Shown here: one piece after another, positions 1 to 11,347 of the stretch
How positions within the stretch are numbered: the stretch's first letter is position 1
Layout of the letters: every line of letters starts with the position of its first letter
Assembly (NCBI GenBank): GCA_026874595.1
Contig: CM049316.1
Location: 27,635,339 to 27,699,338 of the forward strand
DNA: 64,000 nt
Direction of reading: 5' to 3'
Origin: Sipunculus nudus
Taxonomy: Eukaryota; Annelida; Sipuncula; Golfingiida; Sipunculidae
The notes under the pieces: model-generated
What the model was told of the DNA's origin: nothing
The model's database searches: none
The model's input: the letters and a program-made list of their open reading frames with translations, nothing else
Program-made: the position numbers and the translations under genes

Positions 1-13
1 TCATAATACTCAC

Positions 14-138
14 TGGGGTAGCACCATTTCTGTCCCTAAACTCAAGATCCCCTCCTGAGGCATGGTGGGACTTAAGGTCGTTGAGCATTTTCTTCTCGAC
101 AGATAACCGGGTGTCATCAATCAGTTCCTGTGTGACTC
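14..138 (-). CDS. PPP1R16: PPP1R16-like exon: linker to start of ankyrin repeat 4
   Basis: This 125-nt internal exon is read right to left. It starts after an acceptor AG (139-140) and ends at a donor GTGAGT (complement of 8-13). Its first two bases (GA) complete a Gly codon begun by the G at 31445, so the reading GVTQELIDDTRLSVEKKMLN continues directly from the exon at 31445-31548. It then runs through a Gly-Gly-Asp segment to NGATP, the start of an ankyrin repeat (GATxLHxA in the family). In PPP1R16 proteins this region links ankyrin repeats 3 and 4, with GxTQ at its beginning, as here. The polypyrimidine tract before the acceptor is weak. The remaining repeats and the C-terminus, where vertebrate relatives have a prenylation CaaX box, lie left of the window. 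Family assignment is firm; PPP1R16A versus PPP1R16B cannot be told. Confidence 0.9.
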
Positions 139-539
139 CTGTAACGATAATTATTCAATCTCATACATCTTTAATAAATATTGAAAATATTACAAAACTG
201 CCATTCTGGACTTTACAAAAAGTCCATAAATCTGTTTAAGAAAAAATGAAACAGCTACTGAACAAGAGCATTGCTAAACTGTATAATACAACTTGCCATC
301 TTATTAAAATAAGTCTTGTTGCTTCTGACAAAACCCTGGTGAAATAATTTAATCGTGAACATTCACGGTAAATAAAGAACTATAATTATCTATATGAGGG
401 TTGCATATAGGGAAAATACGGAAAAGTATTTAAAGGGTTTTATTCTAATATCTGACATCTATTAACTTAAAATAATTTATTTGACCTTTCATAATTATAT
501 GCCTGAAACACCCTTCCCATGTTTTGTTTGTTTTGCTTA
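139..539. other. Intronic stretch, nothing recognised
   Basis: AT-rich intronic sequence with no repeat match elsewhere in the window and no credible ORF. Confidence 0.6.
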
Positions 540-755
540 AATCCATGTGTTTATAACTTGTGGAAGGTCAATCAAAATTATCCAAACACATTCCACAAGA
601 ACATCTGGCAGCAAGTCAGATGAACCTGATTTTTTTGCAAATGGTGTTTTCAAACCAGTCACCTTTCAACTTCCATACATATTGCAACCCCATGGTGACA
701 AACAGAAGTCTTGCCACACTGCTAAAAATAATGATCTTGAAAAGATCAATTTTCT

Positions 756-825
756 TGCCCCACTCCCTATAATTTCTTACCATAAGGAAAAAATATGGCA
801 AACATATTTTCTTGGGAGTGGGGCA
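756..825. repeat. Inverted repeat TGCCCCACTCCC
   Basis: A perfect 12-bp inverted repeat, TGCCCCACTCCC at 756-767 and GGGAGTGGGGCA at 814-825, encloses a 46-bp AT-rich loop inside repeat G. The 12-kb copy of G lacks it, so it may be a tiny MITE remnant. Confidence 0.5.
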
Positions 826-895
826 TTAAAATTTTTCTTGTTTTTGAAGAGAAAATTTTTCTTATGACAAGATTTTCTTTTCTGCTGGTAAGATA

Positions 896-1262
896 ATTGT
901 ATCTTACAAAGTCGGGATACTATGGTTTCACAATGGTCCCACAGCCTCCGCCACTGCAGAAATACCTTTTGAGTGGGATAACTCCAAAATATTTCACTGA
1001 TCTTTTTCAAATTTTACATTTGTATAGATATAGGTAAGAGGACGAAGCCTCTTAAATTAAAATAAGACCCTCAATTTAAAATGGGGTCATGTCCTTTGCT
1101 AGGAGTGTGACCTTGACCTTGAATAGGTCCATTTTTGCTGAAAATAACAGAAATTCTTTAATATCTCAAGAAAGCTTGCATGGACTGGTCCAAAAATCAA
1201 GGTGACCGAAGATCCTGGATAGCCTTGTGATATGCCCGAAACTGGTGGCGCCACCTATTATC
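896..1262 (-). mobile_element. Element H, 5'-truncated copy
   Basis: On the minus strand this matches 29560-29896. Shared parts are the GGTGGCGCCACC palindrome at 1244-1255, a segment containing GGACCTATTCAAGGTCAAGG, the words GGCTTCGTCCTCT and ACCTATATCTAT, and the 3' terminus with GTATCCCGACTTTGT. The 3' hairpin (GTATC/GATAC, 899-920) is at the left end. The 5' palindrome and tandem part are absent; the copy stops close to the GGTGGCGCCACC palindrome. It has no ORF and is inserted in repeat G. Confidence 0.7.
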
Positions 1263-1353
1263 CCGTGTTTACAGAGAGCTTGTAGATAAACATAATGATA
1301 CATCTGTCGTTATAAGAACTATTCTCAGCTGGTATTACCTTCAGTACACAGAG

Positions 1354-1799
1354 CAGGGCTTGACATTTACTTTTGAAAGTACTTGCCAAGTAGGGCAAGG
1401 GACAACTAGCTTTTATTTGCCCTACATGAATTTTTACTAGTCCCAAAAAATCAGTGAGCTTGGCCACAACCACAAATAAGTGATCCACATGATTATTTTG
1501 CAACAGTATATACCTATTCAAAGTATTGTTTGTTAATAATATTTCTGTTTAGCATTTGAATAGATAAAATCAGGCAAGTAATTTAAGCTAAAGGTATAAT
1601 ATTATGACTTCACTTCTCCTAAAAAAAAAGAAAGTGGCTAACATAAGATTAGTAAAGATTCAGGCTTTTGTGTTAAGGTTTATGTTGCATCTATTTTCCA
1701 AGTCCGGAAAGAAGGAACCCACTATTGGTTGCCTTTCCATCATTTTCTGGAAATTTTACTTGCCCAAGGCAAGTTGTTAACCTTTAATGTCAAGCCCTG
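1354..1799. mobile_element. hAT-like MITE, 446 bp
   Basis: The ends are CAGGGCTTGACATT (1354-1367) and its reverse complement AATGTCAAGCCCTG (1786-1799), a perfect 14-bp terminal inverted repeat. Subterminal parts are also inverted (ACTTGCC... and ...GGCAAGT). Direct repeats CAGAG lie immediately outside (1349-1353 and 1800-1804). The paralogous site near 12160 has one CAGAG and no insert, and so looks like an empty site. There is no transposase ORF. CAGGG termini are usual for hAT elements; the usual 8-bp duplication is not seen, so the superfamily is provisional. Confidence 0.7.
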
Positions 1800-1830
1800 C
1801 AGAGTGGTCAGAAATCACTTAAATCCTGCA

Positions 1831-3239
1831 GATAAGGCAGGTGTATATATATGGCAGGCCTTAATACATGATAAAAATATGAAGAAAAATGATGTTTCAG
1901 AAAGTATAATACGGCAGCATTGTTATGGTTTACATTTTGAAAATAAAATAAGGTTAATATAAGGTTAACGAGAATGAGGATGGTTTGGGAAAAGACAAAG
2001 GTTTTAAGTTTGTTTGACTTAATAGACAAAGGACATGGGGACAACAAATGACATATTAAAAACTATCAAGGAAATCGGCCATAGAGAAGTCCAGATTTAG
2101 TCTGGAAAACTGAAAAAAGGTTGAACCACAAATTTTCATACAAAAAGGACCATATGGGAAAATTGTACCATAAATCAGTTCGGCAGAGAAAAAGTTTTAC
2201 AAAAAATGAAACAAGCTTTTGTGAAGAGCTCATTTTCCCATGTCACTGATAATGCGGAAACGGGAGAACGAATCAGTTCCAGATGACATGCGTGGGTCAT
2301 CTTCCAATGAACCACGAGCCTCCTGGCTGACGTAACACAAACTAGAATTATTACTGCCTTATTACCAACAACGGTAAAGGATCCCCAAACTCAGATTGGA
2401 ACCTTTATTCTCAGACCTCTCGGGGAAACACTCACACCTAAAATGTGCTGTTGAATTATCCAAACGCCTTTCCATCACTTTGTTTAATAAGTTTAGAGCG
2501 CAGCCTATCTGCTGCTTGCTCTTGTAGTGTGAATTCCAGCTTATTCTTATAATCTGTTTAATATGATTAGAATTTTTTTGCCAAAGATGTAATTGCTATC
2601 ATCAGTTTTGCTGTATCAAGCTAAGTGAGCCCCAAAGTATTCTATTGTACCTGCTAGGTCATTAATTACTGGTGCCATGAATTTGTACCTACAAGACAAC
2701 TGATAAATGGTAATTAATAACTCAACACTTTTCCCCCTTCACTAATAGAGAGTCCAAATAGGCAAAATCCTGAGTGGCAGTGAAAGTTGTATCAGGGATA
2801 TGTTAATGATGGAGAACATAACTTTTTTCTGTACTTCAAACAAACTGGTTCTCTCGTTTAACATATTTGTTCAATAGTTGATTCCAGAATATCTCAATAT
2901 ACTGGTAACCATCCCACCCCCCCCCCCCCTTCACACCACCCACCAACATACATATACTTAACTTTGGCCAGCTATGCAGCAAGTTTGTCACAAACTGATT
3001 CAATAATTGGCTGGTTTGCCATGACAATTAACCAGGAAATTTACACTAATGCTGAGTGATGGTCAATATGCTGATGGGACTGACATATTCATTTGTACTT
3101 TCACAGGTTGTCTATTTTGGATTTTCTTTTTTCTTTAACTCAGGGACCATGACCAAAACCATGTTTGCAATCACTTGAAGCTAGAGGTAGTAAGTGGTCA
3201 TAAATTCATGTTCAATGATCGAAAGAAAAAAAAGAGCAC
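1831..3239. other. Intronic stretch; only a C13 homopolymer
   Basis: Nothing is recognised except a 13-nt poly-C run at 2927-2939. Short ORFs here lack any family resemblance. Confidence 0.6.
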
Positions 3240-3775
3240 AACATATGGTGTATATTTAATACGCCCATAATATACCTTGTGACCTCTGACCTCATTAAAT
3301 GAGTGTATTTTGCTGAGAACTTAATACAGGTGAGAAAATGTATTGGTTAATATTCATAATGAGTTTCATGAAAATCCATCAGATTTTTATGTAAGTCATC
3401 ACAGCACCACCAAAGTCTGGTGACCTCTGACCTCATTAAATATGCATGGATTTTGCTGATCATTGAACTTAGACAAGATATTATATTGGTTAATATTTCT
3501 GTTGAGTTTAATCAAAATCCATCATATTCCTGGTAATTAAGTTTTCACGGCAATGTAGCCTATTGACCTCTGACCTTATTAAATATACATGGATTCTGCC
3601 CATAATCGAACTCTGGTGAGATAATCTATTGGTATTTACTGGTAGTTATGGGGAGTTTGTGAAAATCTGTTAAAGTCCTGGCAAGTTACTGTGCTGGCTA
3701 CACTAAAAATTAATAGACAGGCAGACGGACGATGGGTATACCATAAATAATACATACCTTCATAGAAGAGCATAT
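3240..3775 (+). repeat. Dispersed repeat E, copy 1 (TGACCTCTGACCTCATTAAAT units)
   Basis: Three diverged tandem units about 133-143 bp long each begin with TGACCTCTGACC-T-ATTAAAT (near 3286, 3419 and 3563). Each continues with a TGCTGA-AA-T-GAACT segment, a GGTTAATATT segment and a GAAAATCCATCA segment. The copy ends in a GACAGGCAGACGGACGATGG tail before GGTATACC. Related copies are near 31050, 36860 and 43510. The GACGGACG tail is shared with the larger tandem-core elements. No ORF. Confidence 0.65.
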
Positions 3776-5459
3776 AAAAATGACTGAGAACCAATCATTA
3801 ATCCATTATTTTATGTACCTTCTATATTACCATAGAATTTGCTGAATAGATTTATACTTATTATATTGACTGATTCAATTAAATCTTACTAATAAGCTAG
3901 AAGTTGAATCATCGATATGATTGATTAACTGGAAAACAAACACTGAAGAGTATACAATGACTGATTAATATACATAATTAACTGATCTATCAGTCTTGCT
4001 GTTAACAAGTCAATGAAGAAACAAATTCATCTCATATATCCAAAGATTTTGCACACATATAAAACAACTGTGCCCTCCTTGTTCTGATTGTGACAAAATA
4101 AAATACTTATTAATACAATGTGTGTGAGTGTGTGTGTTTGTGTAGGGTGAGATCTCAGGGGAAAAAACCTCATAAAAAACATAAAAGTGAAAATATCCAT
4201 TGTATATGAATCTTACTAGTGTGTCTGGAATACAAACAGGGAGACAGGAGGACTGACAGTATATGGTGATTACATAACCTGCAGATAACTTTTAGTCAAT
4301 GCAGGTATAAATACAAAGTTCAACTTTATTGAATGGATGATAATCCCAGCTGGCACTACACTTGTAAGAGAACAAACCTGTGTGTCCGAAATGGCAGACA
4401 GTTTATTTAATATAAAAGACAGCTAGAGAGACATGTGGCTCTTAAAGGGCTGCAGACCTCGGATATAAACTGCCTGGCAGTGGACCATTTCTGCTTCCCC
4501 TGTCCTACAGTGAGGCTTCCACTTAATTCAGTCTCCCCGGGAGAGCAGTCAAACTGATGACAACTGGTTTTGGAGCCAAATACTGGAAAACAGACAGGCG
4601 ACAACAGTCCCTTGGATAATCAACGGTGGGTAGTTAGCTGATACAACTGTCTCAGACAGACCAGGATAGTCTCCGGCTGTGAAACCTGGGCAAACTGTGG
4701 TTGTTTTCTTTGGCTATGACAGACAGCTGAAACCTCTAATTGACCTTTTCGTCCCCAGCATCTGTCATCTTTCCTTTTCATCAGGTCTCAAAGTACAGGG
4801 TGCAACAGGTACATGTATAAAATTTCGGGAAAAACAATTTCTACTATCAACATGCTGAAATTCAAAATAAAATATTACAGAAACACAGCTTGCTGATATC
4901 ATATCCCTCATTGACAGATTTGGACTTTCAAGCAAAGGAAGCAGATAAAGACAGTTTCAGGAATTTTTTTTAACAGCCTTATTAAAGGCTCGCTCATAAA
5001 AATCTTTCTTGAGAAATATCATTTCTGCAAGAATTAAGTGAAGAATTTTGTTTAACTTTATTCACAAATTACATGAAGAACACTCTTAGGGAATTTAATA
5101 AACTTTGCACCTAACTTTTAGGTCCATTCTAGAAATTTCCAGTAGTCCATGCATAAAACTTCCAAAGGTGAACAGTTTAAAATGTTCAAAAACCTTGCCA
5201 CAAGCAAAGTATAGGATAACCTTCGAACTGGTACTAAATTTTTATGTTCATAACACTGCATGGAACAGCTCTGGCATACTTAAGTGAACTTCTTTGTGAC
5301 TACCATCCTACCTGCTCAATCAGATCAGGGATAGCTGGCTTGCTCGCGGTCCCAAGACAGAGAATAAAGCTGGGAGAAAGAGCTTTCTCATGTTCAGCCC
5401 ATAGCAAATAATGCAAACGCCTACATCTTTGTCTTTGACAAATGACTTGTGTTCTTTCT
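3776..5459. other. Intronic stretch, nothing recognised
   Basis: Contains a short imperfect TG run near 4118-4142 and otherwise unique AT-rich sequence. The minus-strand reading at 4407-4604 has no family resemblance and no convincing splice context. Confidence 0.55.
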
Positions 5460-5700
5460 TGTAAATTCAAGTTGAAAATTCATCTTTTTAAAACTTGCCT
5501 TTGATCTAACTAATAGATTTGAAATTTTAAAATCAAACTTAAGACTCATCTTTTTAAGTTGCCTTTAGTCTTGACAACAGATTTGAAATTTTAAAATCAA
5601 ATTAAAGACTCAACTTTTAAAGTTGCCTTTGGTCTGAATAACAGACTTGAAATTTGAAAATTGAATTCAAGACTCATCCTTTAGAGTTGCCTTTGTATTG
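5460..5700. repeat. 64-bp tandem repeat, about 4 units
   Basis: The word TTGCCTTT recurs at 5495, 5559, 5623 and 5687, an exact 64-bp spacing. Each is followed by a GATTTGAAATTTTAAAATCA-like segment and ACTCATCTTTT. Units are roughly 80-90% alike by eye. Non-coding. Confidence 0.8.
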
Positions 5701-7900
5701 ATAGCTGAATTGATTTTATTACCATTATCCCTTTTATATGTAGTTTCTGTCAGTCTTTTCCTATATCAATGTATGTATTCTGGGTTTTGTTTCACTAGGT
5801 ACTTTTTAACTGGTATTGCTTTCTAAGTAATAGTAAAGCTGCACAAGACAGTCACCATTTTTAATGTAAAAGGCTACTGAACAACTTCTTGGAATTTTAA
5901 TTGGTGCTATATTATATATTTATATTTAAACTATTATTATTGTTATTTTTATTATTATAATATATGAAGCAGGATGAAAGTCATGGGGGGAAAAATGAAA
6001 CCATGTGCTAATTAACTGCAGCATGGAACTCTTTAGATCAAGTTAATAAAATAAGGTCATGCAAACATGTTCCAGTTTCATATACTCATGATAAAATATC
6101 AAAGTTCAAATTATATCATCATATTCCAGTTCTTATTGTATCACCATATTCAGTTTCAATTATATTATCAAATAACATATTTGGAAAATGTATTAATAGA
6201 AAATGGTGTAACCAAAGTCCAATTAATAAAAGTAAAGAATATATTTTATACAATGAAAACTTGGGGTTGTATGATTGTTTTTACTTCTATTTTATGGAGT
6301 TGTCAGCACTTCTGATTCCTGAAGACATGTAGTCTCCACACATCAGTGATGTGATCCATAGGTAAACCCATTGTTAAAAGATATTCTAGATCTAAATAAA
6401 AGTAGTATATATCTACATTATAAACATCAAATGTTCAGAAAAGATTAAAATAAGTATATCTAGATTGAAGTCTGGTAATCGTTAAACACAGTCCAGACAT
6501 TACTCTTCCAGTCACATCACAGTGGCATTTCGCCCCTCAAACATAAAAGGTTCTATCATATTGTCAGACTGGTATGCCTTCAAAATTCAATCCTGTACTT
6601 AATGTGGATGCAATAATTTTTGTTATTTTGACAATACTTCACAGCCTGCTAAGTATGCCGTCATGCCAGATAACCTTACAAATCATAAGATATAATTGTG
6701 TTCTTACTAACAAAGGATTATTTGTAAGGTTTTATTATAGGTTTGGATAATTTTGGTGGGTACTCCATGTTATAAACACATAGCTATAAACAAATGAACA
6801 GCCTGTGTTCTGGCCTATTTTTATAAAAGGTTCAAGGGATTACCTTTATGTAATAAACCTCCAATATAAGAATTGGTTGATTTTTTTTTTAAATTTAATT
6901 CTTCATTTTTTTCATTAAAAATGTATTTTATTTTTATTTTCTTCAATTCTTTCTTAATAAAAACATACAGCAGGAAACATTTTCAATAATACTGTATTTG
7001 TTATGCTTACAATGCTTCAATATTTTATTTTACAAAAGGAAAAATAAGGAAAGCAGAGAAAGAAAAGGCACAGATATAAAATGAAACATTTGGGAAATAA
7101 GAAAAAACATTCAGTTTGGGTATCAGAGATAAAATCTGTCATACATAATTCAGTGGCTGTTTTCCTGTACCTAAAGGATTTCCAGTATATTTTATGTAAG
7201 GTGAATTCTGGTTATTATTCCTGGAAGGGTTTTATTATTCCATAAATTCCTGGTATTCAGTCTCCATGGAACAAGATAGGCCTGAGAAGATATGAGGTTA
7301 AAGCTGAAGTAGTCATGCATATTCCATTTTTGCATGACCCAGACACCCATAGATATGTGTTATACTGTTTCATGGTTATGGTGTTTTTTAATTAAAACAA
7401 AAAAATAGCAGAAATGATCTAACTTGTCTCAGGGAAAGATGCTTCACATAAAGCAACCCTCAAGTAAACAAAGATCTGACTAAAATGAACAGGAAAACTC
7501 AACTTTAAAAATACCCTATTGAGCCTGCTATTATCAGAAAGTATTTCTCATATATCTTGAACCAAATACATGACAAAATATGGAAGGAGCATCCTTGGCA
7601 AAATCCCCTTGAATATAAATCAGCCCAAAAGTCATTTAAATTTAATATTTGATCCATGAAATAAATATCATGTTAAATCTGGTGAACTGCATGTTCTTGC
7701 TGATGTTAAATTATGTGTTAATGAAATTCACATTCAAATTCATATGAAATTTTCACAATTTTGAAAATTTTGAATGGTACACAATTTTATGTAACCAGTA
7801 ACTGCAAACATCTTTTTAGTGGACTAACATCAAACTACCCAGTAAAAACCCCGGCATACTGTGTTTATCCGCTGGTCTGGATATAAATTCAGTAATGGTA
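5701..7900. other. Intronic stretch with a small repeat G fragment
   Basis: AT-rich. At about 6770-6870 a short stretch (GCCTGTGTTCTGGCCTATTT, then AAGGGATTACCTTTATGTAA) matches 43100-43185 in the same orientation, a fragment of dispersed repeat G. Nothing else is recognised. Confidence 0.5.
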
Positions 7901-9250
7901 ACTAGATGTGTCGGAACGACACGAATGCATTTGTAAAAAACATTTGTAAAATTTTGAAAAATTTTTTTAGTTCAGGAGGTGTCGTATGGTCAAAAGTAGG
8001 TCAACAAGGGCAAAATGCAAACTCGATCTGTAACGGGTCATTATCAAGCAACACACCAAAAATCATGCCAGTATATGCAGGCATTGTGAAAAGAAGTCCA
8101 TACATGTGCATTTTCCATAAAAATTTCTGTCTTTCATGAAATTTTCTATGTTTAGGAGCCGTAAAACAATCAAAAGTAGGTCAACCGGGACGAAACGCGA
8201 ACTTGATCTGTAACTGTCATTATCTGCCCACACATAAAAATTCAGGGTGGTATCTGCAGGCATTGAGGAAAAAAAGTCAGTACATATGCATTTGTTATGA
8301 AAATTTCTATTTTTCATGAAACTTTCTATGTTCAGGAGCAGTCAAATGGTCAAAAGTAGGTCAACTAGGACAAAACAAGAACTCGATCTGTAACTGGTCA
8401 TTATCTGCCTACACACCACAAATCAGGCCCAGGTCTGCAGGCACTGCGAAAAAAAGTCCATACATGCATGTGCACTTTTTTATGAAATTTTCTATGTTAG
8501 AGCACTGTCAAATGGTCAAAAGTAGGTCAACTGGGACGAAACGCGAACTCAATCTGAAACTGGTCAATATCTGCCCATACACCAAAAATCAGGCCAATAT
8601 CTGCAGGCATTGCGAAAAAAAGTCCGTACATGTGTATTTATCATGAAATTTCATATTTTTCATGAAATTTTCTATGTTCAGGAGCCGTAAAACGGTCAAA
8701 AGTAGGTCAACCAGGACAAAACGCGAACTCGATTTGTAACTGGTCTATATCTGCCCACACACCAAAAATCAGGCCAATATCTGCAGGCATTACGAAAAAA
8801 AATCCGTACATGAGAATCTGTCATGAATATTTCTATTTTTCATGAAATTTTCTAAGTTAAGGAGGCGTAAAATGTTCAAATGTTGGTCAACCGGGACGAA
8901 ACGCAAACTCGATCTGTAACTGAGCATTATCTGCCAACACACCAAAAATCAGGCCAATATCTGCAGGCATTGCGAAAAAAAGTCTGTACATGTGTATTTG
9001 TCATGAAATTTCTATTTTTCATGAAATTTTCTAAGTTTAGGAGCCGTTAAACGGTCAAAAGTAGGTAAACCGGGACGAAACGCGAACTCGATCTGTAACT
9101 GGTCTATATCTGCCCACACACCAAAAATCAGGCCAATATCTGCAGGCATTGCGAAAAAAAGTCCGTACAGCTGTTTGATTTCGGAAGGACGGAATGACGG
9201 ACATGGGTAAAATTATATGCCCTGGCCACTTTGTGGCGGGGGCACAAAAA
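7901..9250 (+). mobile_element. Element D: seven 180-bp tandem units with terminal structures
   Basis: The 5' end is ACTAGATGTGTCGGAACGAC, containing the palindrome GTGTCG-GAA-CGACAC (7908-7922). The core is a tandem array. CAAAAGTAGGTCAAC or a close variant recurs at 7991, 8171, 8351, 8517, 8697, 8877 and 9056, a spacing of 180 bp except one 166-bp unit. Units contain GAACTCGATCTGTAACTG, an ATCAGGCCAATATCTGCAGG segment and TTTCATGAAATTTTCTA. After the array come GGACGGAATGACGGACA and a 3' hairpin (TGCC...GGCA enclosing GCCAC-TTT-GTGGC, 9218-9244) followed by CAAAAA. Short ORFs here are periodic by-products. The plan matches pearl/HINE-type non-autonomous elements; the class is inferred. Confidence 0.75.
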
Positions 9251-9595
9251 TATGCGCATGCTGGGTGCTGTACAATTTTCCTTTATAAGTATTCCCTGGA
9301 CAAATGTTTTCATAACATGCACATGCCAACCTTGAATGTTCCAGTTTCTTTATCTGTATGGCTTCTTCCAACTAAGTCCTGAAGTATTTTCTTTGTGCAT
9401 GAATTATATGAAGGTTACTACATCTTATGGATAATTGGGAGACGTTAAGACATATCGGTATATTTTTTTTATTTATTTTAAGACACTGAACACCTAGAAA
9501 CTGCTACATTTTATTATAAAATATAACAAACTATAAAGCAAACAACCTTTTGTGAGAATTAAGAAAACACACAAGAAGTGAACAGATATTGGAGT
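9251..9595. other. Intronic stretch, nothing recognised
   Basis: AT-rich sequence without repeat matches in the window. Confidence 0.5.
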
Positions 9596-9703
9596 TTATG
9601 GGAAATTTTCTAATTTGACACTAACATTCTGCCGATAAAAAAAAATCACAAAAGTATATGGGCATATTGTTACAGATGTCTCTTTTGTTGTATGCAGCAT
9701 TCT

Positions 9704-9835
9704 TACATGTGTATGAGCAGCACTAGCATTGGCCGTTGCTATGGTGGCATAGCCCGGCCCACACATGGGGTCTGACATGTAAACAGCGGTCATGCTAGTC
9801 TGGGGCTTTCTCACCCACGTTTGAACCCTATTATG
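9704..9835 (-). other. Exon-like minus-strand open segment, unassigned
   Basis: On the minus strand an open reading (VQTWVRKPQTSMTAVYMSDP followed by an Ala/Thr-rich stretch with CGPGYATIATANA) ends at a donor-like CAT|GTAAGAATG. It begins after an acceptor-like CTCTACATAATAG. The base composition is clearly richer in GC than its surroundings. The family is not recognised. It could be an exon of a gene nested in the intron, part of a decayed element, or chance; no partner exon was found. Confidence 0.2.
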
Positions 9836-9869
9836 TAGAGACAGAGCTTTTGTTGTTCTAGAAGTTTCC

Positions 9870-10442
9870 TGTAATGTGTGTACTATTGGGTTTTTGGATT
9901 GTTTGAGAAATGGAAAGTTCTGGGCTTAAGGTGAATAGTTATAAATAAGGGGCTGTGTTTTAGAGCCGAGAGAAAGGAAAGAAATATTCCAGCGGACACA
10001 GAAGAGTTCAAGTCAGTTTGTGAACCTTTCCCATAATTGCAGCAGTTATAGCTTTTCTTCGAATTAGAAACGGATTTTATATAGTCTTCAGTTTGCGATG
10101 GGATCACTGCCGGGATTTCACTTTTGGATTACAACAAATTGATTTAGTGATTGAACTGGACTGTTATTCTCTGAGAAGATTTATGTGAACTGTTCATCTG
10201 GATTATATGCTTTAAAGGATTTTTTGTTGCTGTGACAGTGGTGGTATCGAGGTACTGTACACTTTATTTATATACTTGTATTGATTTACTGTTGTACTGT
10301 TGTTTTACTGTGTAATTGTATTGATTTAGTGTATTGTAATGTTGGGATTGTTTTAAGAATAAATTATGATTATTTGTTGACAAAAAACCACTGACTTCTT
10401 TATTCATTCCCCTAGACATTTCATGCTGCCTATAGTGTTACA
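9870..10442 (+). mobile_element. Possible solo LTR
   Basis: Begins TGTAATGTG and ends AGTGTTACA, so the termini are TGT...ACA. It contains a TATA-like TATAAATAAG near 9940 and an AATAAA signal near 10360, in promoter-to-poly(A) order. No primer-binding site follows, no second copy lies in the window, and flanking bases (TTTCC and GAATC) do not form a target duplication. It could be unique intronic sequence that only resembles an LTR. Confidence 0.35.
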
Positions 10443-11347
10443 GAATCTGATTTTTTAAATATCTCCATTACATAATTTATGTTCGTCACGACTACATGAT
10501 CTGTTGATATAAGTTCCGTAACAACATATATTATTATGTCTGGTACAATTATGACACTAATATGTCAAGAGCTCAGACTAGATTGGAATATATGCTATAT
10601 CTTTGCTTATAACAGGTATATTCTAAATGTAAATGTCACAAAACACACATCAGTTTGTCCTTAGATCAATCTATCCTTGAGATGGGGAACCTGGAGATGA
10701 ACTTTTGATGGATGGACGCAATTGTTTTGTACACATCAAACATTCCTCATATGGGATATTTCAGATGTTGGTATATTTGTCATTCCTCAGCGAGAGCATC
10801 TCAAAGTGACTTGGCTGCCCAGGTGGGGTACCACAAAGTGCACCAACCACCATCAATCACAGCTCAACAGCCTCAGGGACAGGGCTGTTCAGGCCCACCA
10901 CCTCTTCATAGCATCACCTCTTCAGTCTTGTCTCCTGCTGTTGACACTTTCATTACTGACTAAACAACTCTCCTTCTGTGGCCTTGGGTCCCCTGGGATC
11001 ATTTAAAGTGATCTGACCTGGCCAGATAAACCCTGTCAGTGGCAGGAACCTTCAGTCTTCTTGCAATTCCCAGCAGCAACCAATTCATTAATGAATACTC
11101 ATTAACACCAGCCAATGCCATTCAGCTAGTCTAAAGTTAACAGCTCTTCACAGAACTCTCTGAAAATTATGACCTGCCAGGATACACAATTTTATTTAGG
11201 ATTAGGGGTGATTTCTTGATATTTGGAAATCAAATAATGCTTCCTGCAAGAATTTTTCCTGCAAGAATGTTGCAATGATCACACTCAAAACACTAATGCA
11301 CCAAAGGACCTACCGGTATTCTAATATCTAACATCTAATAATATAAG
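10443..11347. other. Intronic stretch, nothing recognised
   Basis: Contains a locally GC-richer patch (about 10790-11060) with two overlapping short plus-strand readings. Neither has family resemblance or codon-like bias. Confidence 0.5.

Larger units (their letters stand above)
540..1830 (+). repeat. Dispersed repeat G, copy 1, split by two insertions
   Basis: The stretch at 585-690 (TCTGGCAGCAAGTCAGATGA, then a GCAA-ACC tail) matches 11925-12010 on the plus strand and 42930-43120 on the minus strand. Homology to the 12-kb copy resumes at 1263-1353 (CAGAGAGCTTGTAGAT versus CTAACAGCTTATAGAT; CAGCTGGTATTACCTTC versus TAGCTGGAATTACATTC) and again at 1800-1830 (GTCAGAAATCAC versus GCCAGAAATCAC). 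The interruptions are a reverse-oriented element H fragment and a hAT-like MITE. It has no coding potential. Its class is unknown; it could be an old DNA transposon or SINE-like relic. Confidence 0.6.

Noticed and set aside
8041-9160. Regular array that might suggest a CRISPR
   Set aside because: Units are contiguous 180-bp tandem repeats without unique spacers, in a eukaryotic intron.
7906-9322. Several short ORFs on both strands in the 180-bp array
   Set aside because: By-products of tandem repetition with no shared family and inconsistent frames.
9865-10447. Five-base target duplication around the possible LTR
   Set aside because: Flanks read TTTCC on the left and GAATC on the right, which do not match, so the LTR call was kept at low confidence.
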